Assembly: GCF_013410455.1 (NCBI RefSeq)
Contig: NZ_JACCFW010000001.1
Coordinates: forward strand, 3,116,929-3,180,928
Origin: Allobranchiibius huperziae
GTDB taxonomy: Bacteria > Actinomycetota > Actinomycetes > Actinomycetales > Dermatophilaceae
Direction of reading: 5' to 3'
DNA length: 64,000 bases
The translations under genes and the position numbers were made by a program. Positions 62,853 through 64,000 of the stretch are shown in pieces (position 1 is the first letter of the stretch; each line of letters begins with the position of its first letter). The notes beneath the pieces are model-generated. The model made no database searches. It was not told where the DNA came from and saw only the letters and a program-made list of their open reading frames with translations.

Positions 62853-63634
62853 CGGGTCCGGCCGCCCTGGTCACCGGCGCCGCCCGCGGCATCGGTGCCG
62901 CGACCTGCCGCCGACTGGCGCAGCGCGGGCTGCACGTGATCGCGGTCGACGCGTGCCTCGGCGCGGAGCAGGGGCGGTTCGCGGGCGCCGTACCGGCAGA
63001 CCTGGCCATGCTGCAGGCCGAGCTCGGCGACAGCGTCACGACCGTGCGGGCCGACGTACGCGACGCCCGTGCTTTCGCGGCGGGTATCGCCGACGCGCTG
63101 GCAGCCGCCGACGGACTGCGCACCGTGGTGGCCGCGGCGGCGCTCATCGATGGCGGGGACGACCTCTGGAGCACCGATCCCGCCGTCCTGGAGGCGATGT
63201 GGCGCACCGACGTCGTCGGCGTCTGGAACACCGCAGCCGCCTGCGTGCCGGCGCTGCTCGCGACCGCGGACGGCGGAGGTGACGCCTCGTTCGTCGCGAT
63301 CGCGTCCGCGGCCGGCGATCGGGGTCTGTGGCACCTGGCGGCCTACTGCACCGTGAAACACGCGGTCGTCGGGCTCGTGCGCGGGCTGGCCGCCGACCTG
63401 CAGGGCCGAGGCGTCGCCGTCAGCGCCGTGTCCCCCGGGTCGACCGCGACGCCGATGCTCACGGCGACGGCCGCGATCTACGGACTGACGGACACCTCCG
63501 AGCTCGCGCGCGAGATGACCGCTCGCGTACCCCTCGCCCCCGACGACATCGCGCAGGTCATCGAGACCGCGTGCCTCGCCGGTCCGGTCACGCACGGATC
63601 GATCTTCGACGCGACGGGCGGGTTCGGCGCATGA
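62849..63634 (+). CDS. Mycofactocin-associated short-chain dehydrogenase
   Basis: A 261-residue SDR of the mycofactocin-coupled subfamily. Cofactor motif TGAARGIG (residues 9-16); Ser in FVAIASAAGDRG; YCTVKHAV gives the catalytic Tyr and Lys; PG in AVSPGSTATPM. Subfamily members keep a non-exchanging NAD and hand electrons to mycofactocin. The first ~100 residues have the extended insert (DACLGAEQGRFAGAVPADLA) seen in these SDRs. GTG 62849 overlaps mftE (GTGA). Substrate unknown. Confidence 0.88.
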   Translation: MTGPAALVTGAARGIGAATCRRLAQRGLHVIAVDACLGAEQGRFAGAVPADLAMLQAELGDSVTTVRADVRDARAFAAGIADALAAADGLRTVVAAAALIDGGDDLWSTDPAVLEAMWRTDVVGVWNTAAACVPALLATADGGGDASFVAIASAAGDRGLWHLAAYCTVKHAVVGLVRGLAADLQGRGVAVSAVSPGSTATPMLTATAAIYGLTDTSELAREMTARVPLAPDDIAQVIETACLAGPVTHGSIFDATGGFGA

Positions 63635-64000
63635 GCACCGTCGACTCCCTGGTGCCGCCGGGCGTGCGGGTGCGGCTCAGCGACGACGTCGTGCGCTGCG
63701 ACGACGGCCAGACCCTCTTCGGCACCCGCAGCGGACGCATCCTGCGACTGGCGCCGGTCGCGGTGCGAATACTGCAGGACGGCGACTTCACCGTCTCCGA
63801 CCGCACCGGCGCCGTGCTGTCCCGCGCGCTCTTCGACCGCGGCATGGCCGACCCGCTGTGGCCGGCGCGTCCGGCCGAGACCGACCCGGCGCGGGCGTTG
63901 CACGACGTCACGGTGGTCGTGCCGGTGCGCGATCGCACCTCGGCGCTCCAGGCCCTGCTGGAGGCTCTGCCGCCGGTCGGCGACGTGGTCGTCGTCGACG
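63631..64000 (+). CDS. mftF: Mycofactocin glycosyltransferase MftF (5' part)
   Basis: The first 123 residues of a GT2 protein, cut by the window end. The ~85-residue N-terminal domain (VPPGVRVRLSDDVVRCDDGQ, GRILRLAPVAVRIL) is the MftF-specific PqqD-like part; the GT2 fold then starts at LHDVTVVVPVRDRTSALQAL with DVVVVD following. MftF adds the beta-1,4-glucose chain to the mycofactocin core. ATG 63631 overlaps the SDR stop (ATGA). Catalytic Asp motifs lie outside the window. Confidence 0.9.
   Translation, partial: MSTVDSLVPPGVRVRLSDDVVRCDDGQTLFGTRSGRILRLAPVAVRILQDGDFTVSDRTGAVLSRALFDRGMADPLWPARPAETDPARALHDVTVVVPVRDRTSALQALLEALPPVGDVVVVD

Overview
The window is GC-rich (coding third positions are almost all G or C), uses GTG starts freely and packs genes with ATGA/GTGA overlaps. 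Gene content (class I lysyl-tRNA synthetase, DUF3151, an Eis-like acetyltransferase, an LprG-P55 pair, an F420-type luciferase-like oxidoreductase, mycofactocin genes) points to an actinobacterium. I suspect a Micrococcales/Dermacoccaceae-like host, but family placement is a guess. No rRNA, tRNA, CRISPR array, integrase or transposase was found.

Positions 1-26900 are mostly chromosomal housekeeping: a HelR-like RNA polymerase motor followed by chorismate mutase, lysS, a small membrane gene between purA and an MFS pump, two related HTH regulators, fbaA, a SpoU methyltransferase, a GYF/TM2 membrane protein, an Eis-like acetyltransferase and DedA. A cobalamin riboswitch precedes cbtB-cbtA and an FhuF-like 2Fe-2S protein. 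After a DUF2339 membrane protein comes a NarL-type two-component pair, then an MFS/luciferase-like/ArsR module with a candidate operator, and cbiX-pyrE-SDR.

Positions 27000-49500 hold a secreted phosphoesterase behind a three-repeat PHO-box-like element, a lipoprotein, a two-gene orphan module, an SDR/LysR divergon, exonuclease III, several membrane proteins, a Baeyer-Villiger-type monooxygenase convergent with the lprG-P55 operon, clpB with a HAIR-like (HspR) operator, a copper amine oxidase and an SGNH lipoprotein that appears to start at CTG. Many gene ends carry long perfect hairpins without a U-tract.

Positions 49600-64000 are the notable part: a continuous alcohol-oxidation and mycofactocin region. 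An iron-containing alcohol dehydrogenase is translationally coupled to a GAF histidine kinase and a NarL regulator (MnoS/MnoR-like). After a short spacer with a frameshifted gene remnant come, on the minus strand, mno (NDMA-dependent methanol dehydrogenase), a His-rich MoxR ATPase, a VWA protein and mftM (mycofactocin glycan methyltransferase). Divergent from mno, with a 326-base shared promoter region, runs mftA-mftB-mftC-mftE-SDR-mftF, every junction overlapping; mftF leaves the window. mftD is not seen. The layout suggests one locus that makes the peptide-derived redox cofactor, glycosylates and methylates it, and makes the alcohol dehydrogenases and SDR that use it. The MoxR/VWA pair would be a candidate maturation system for the dehydrogenase.
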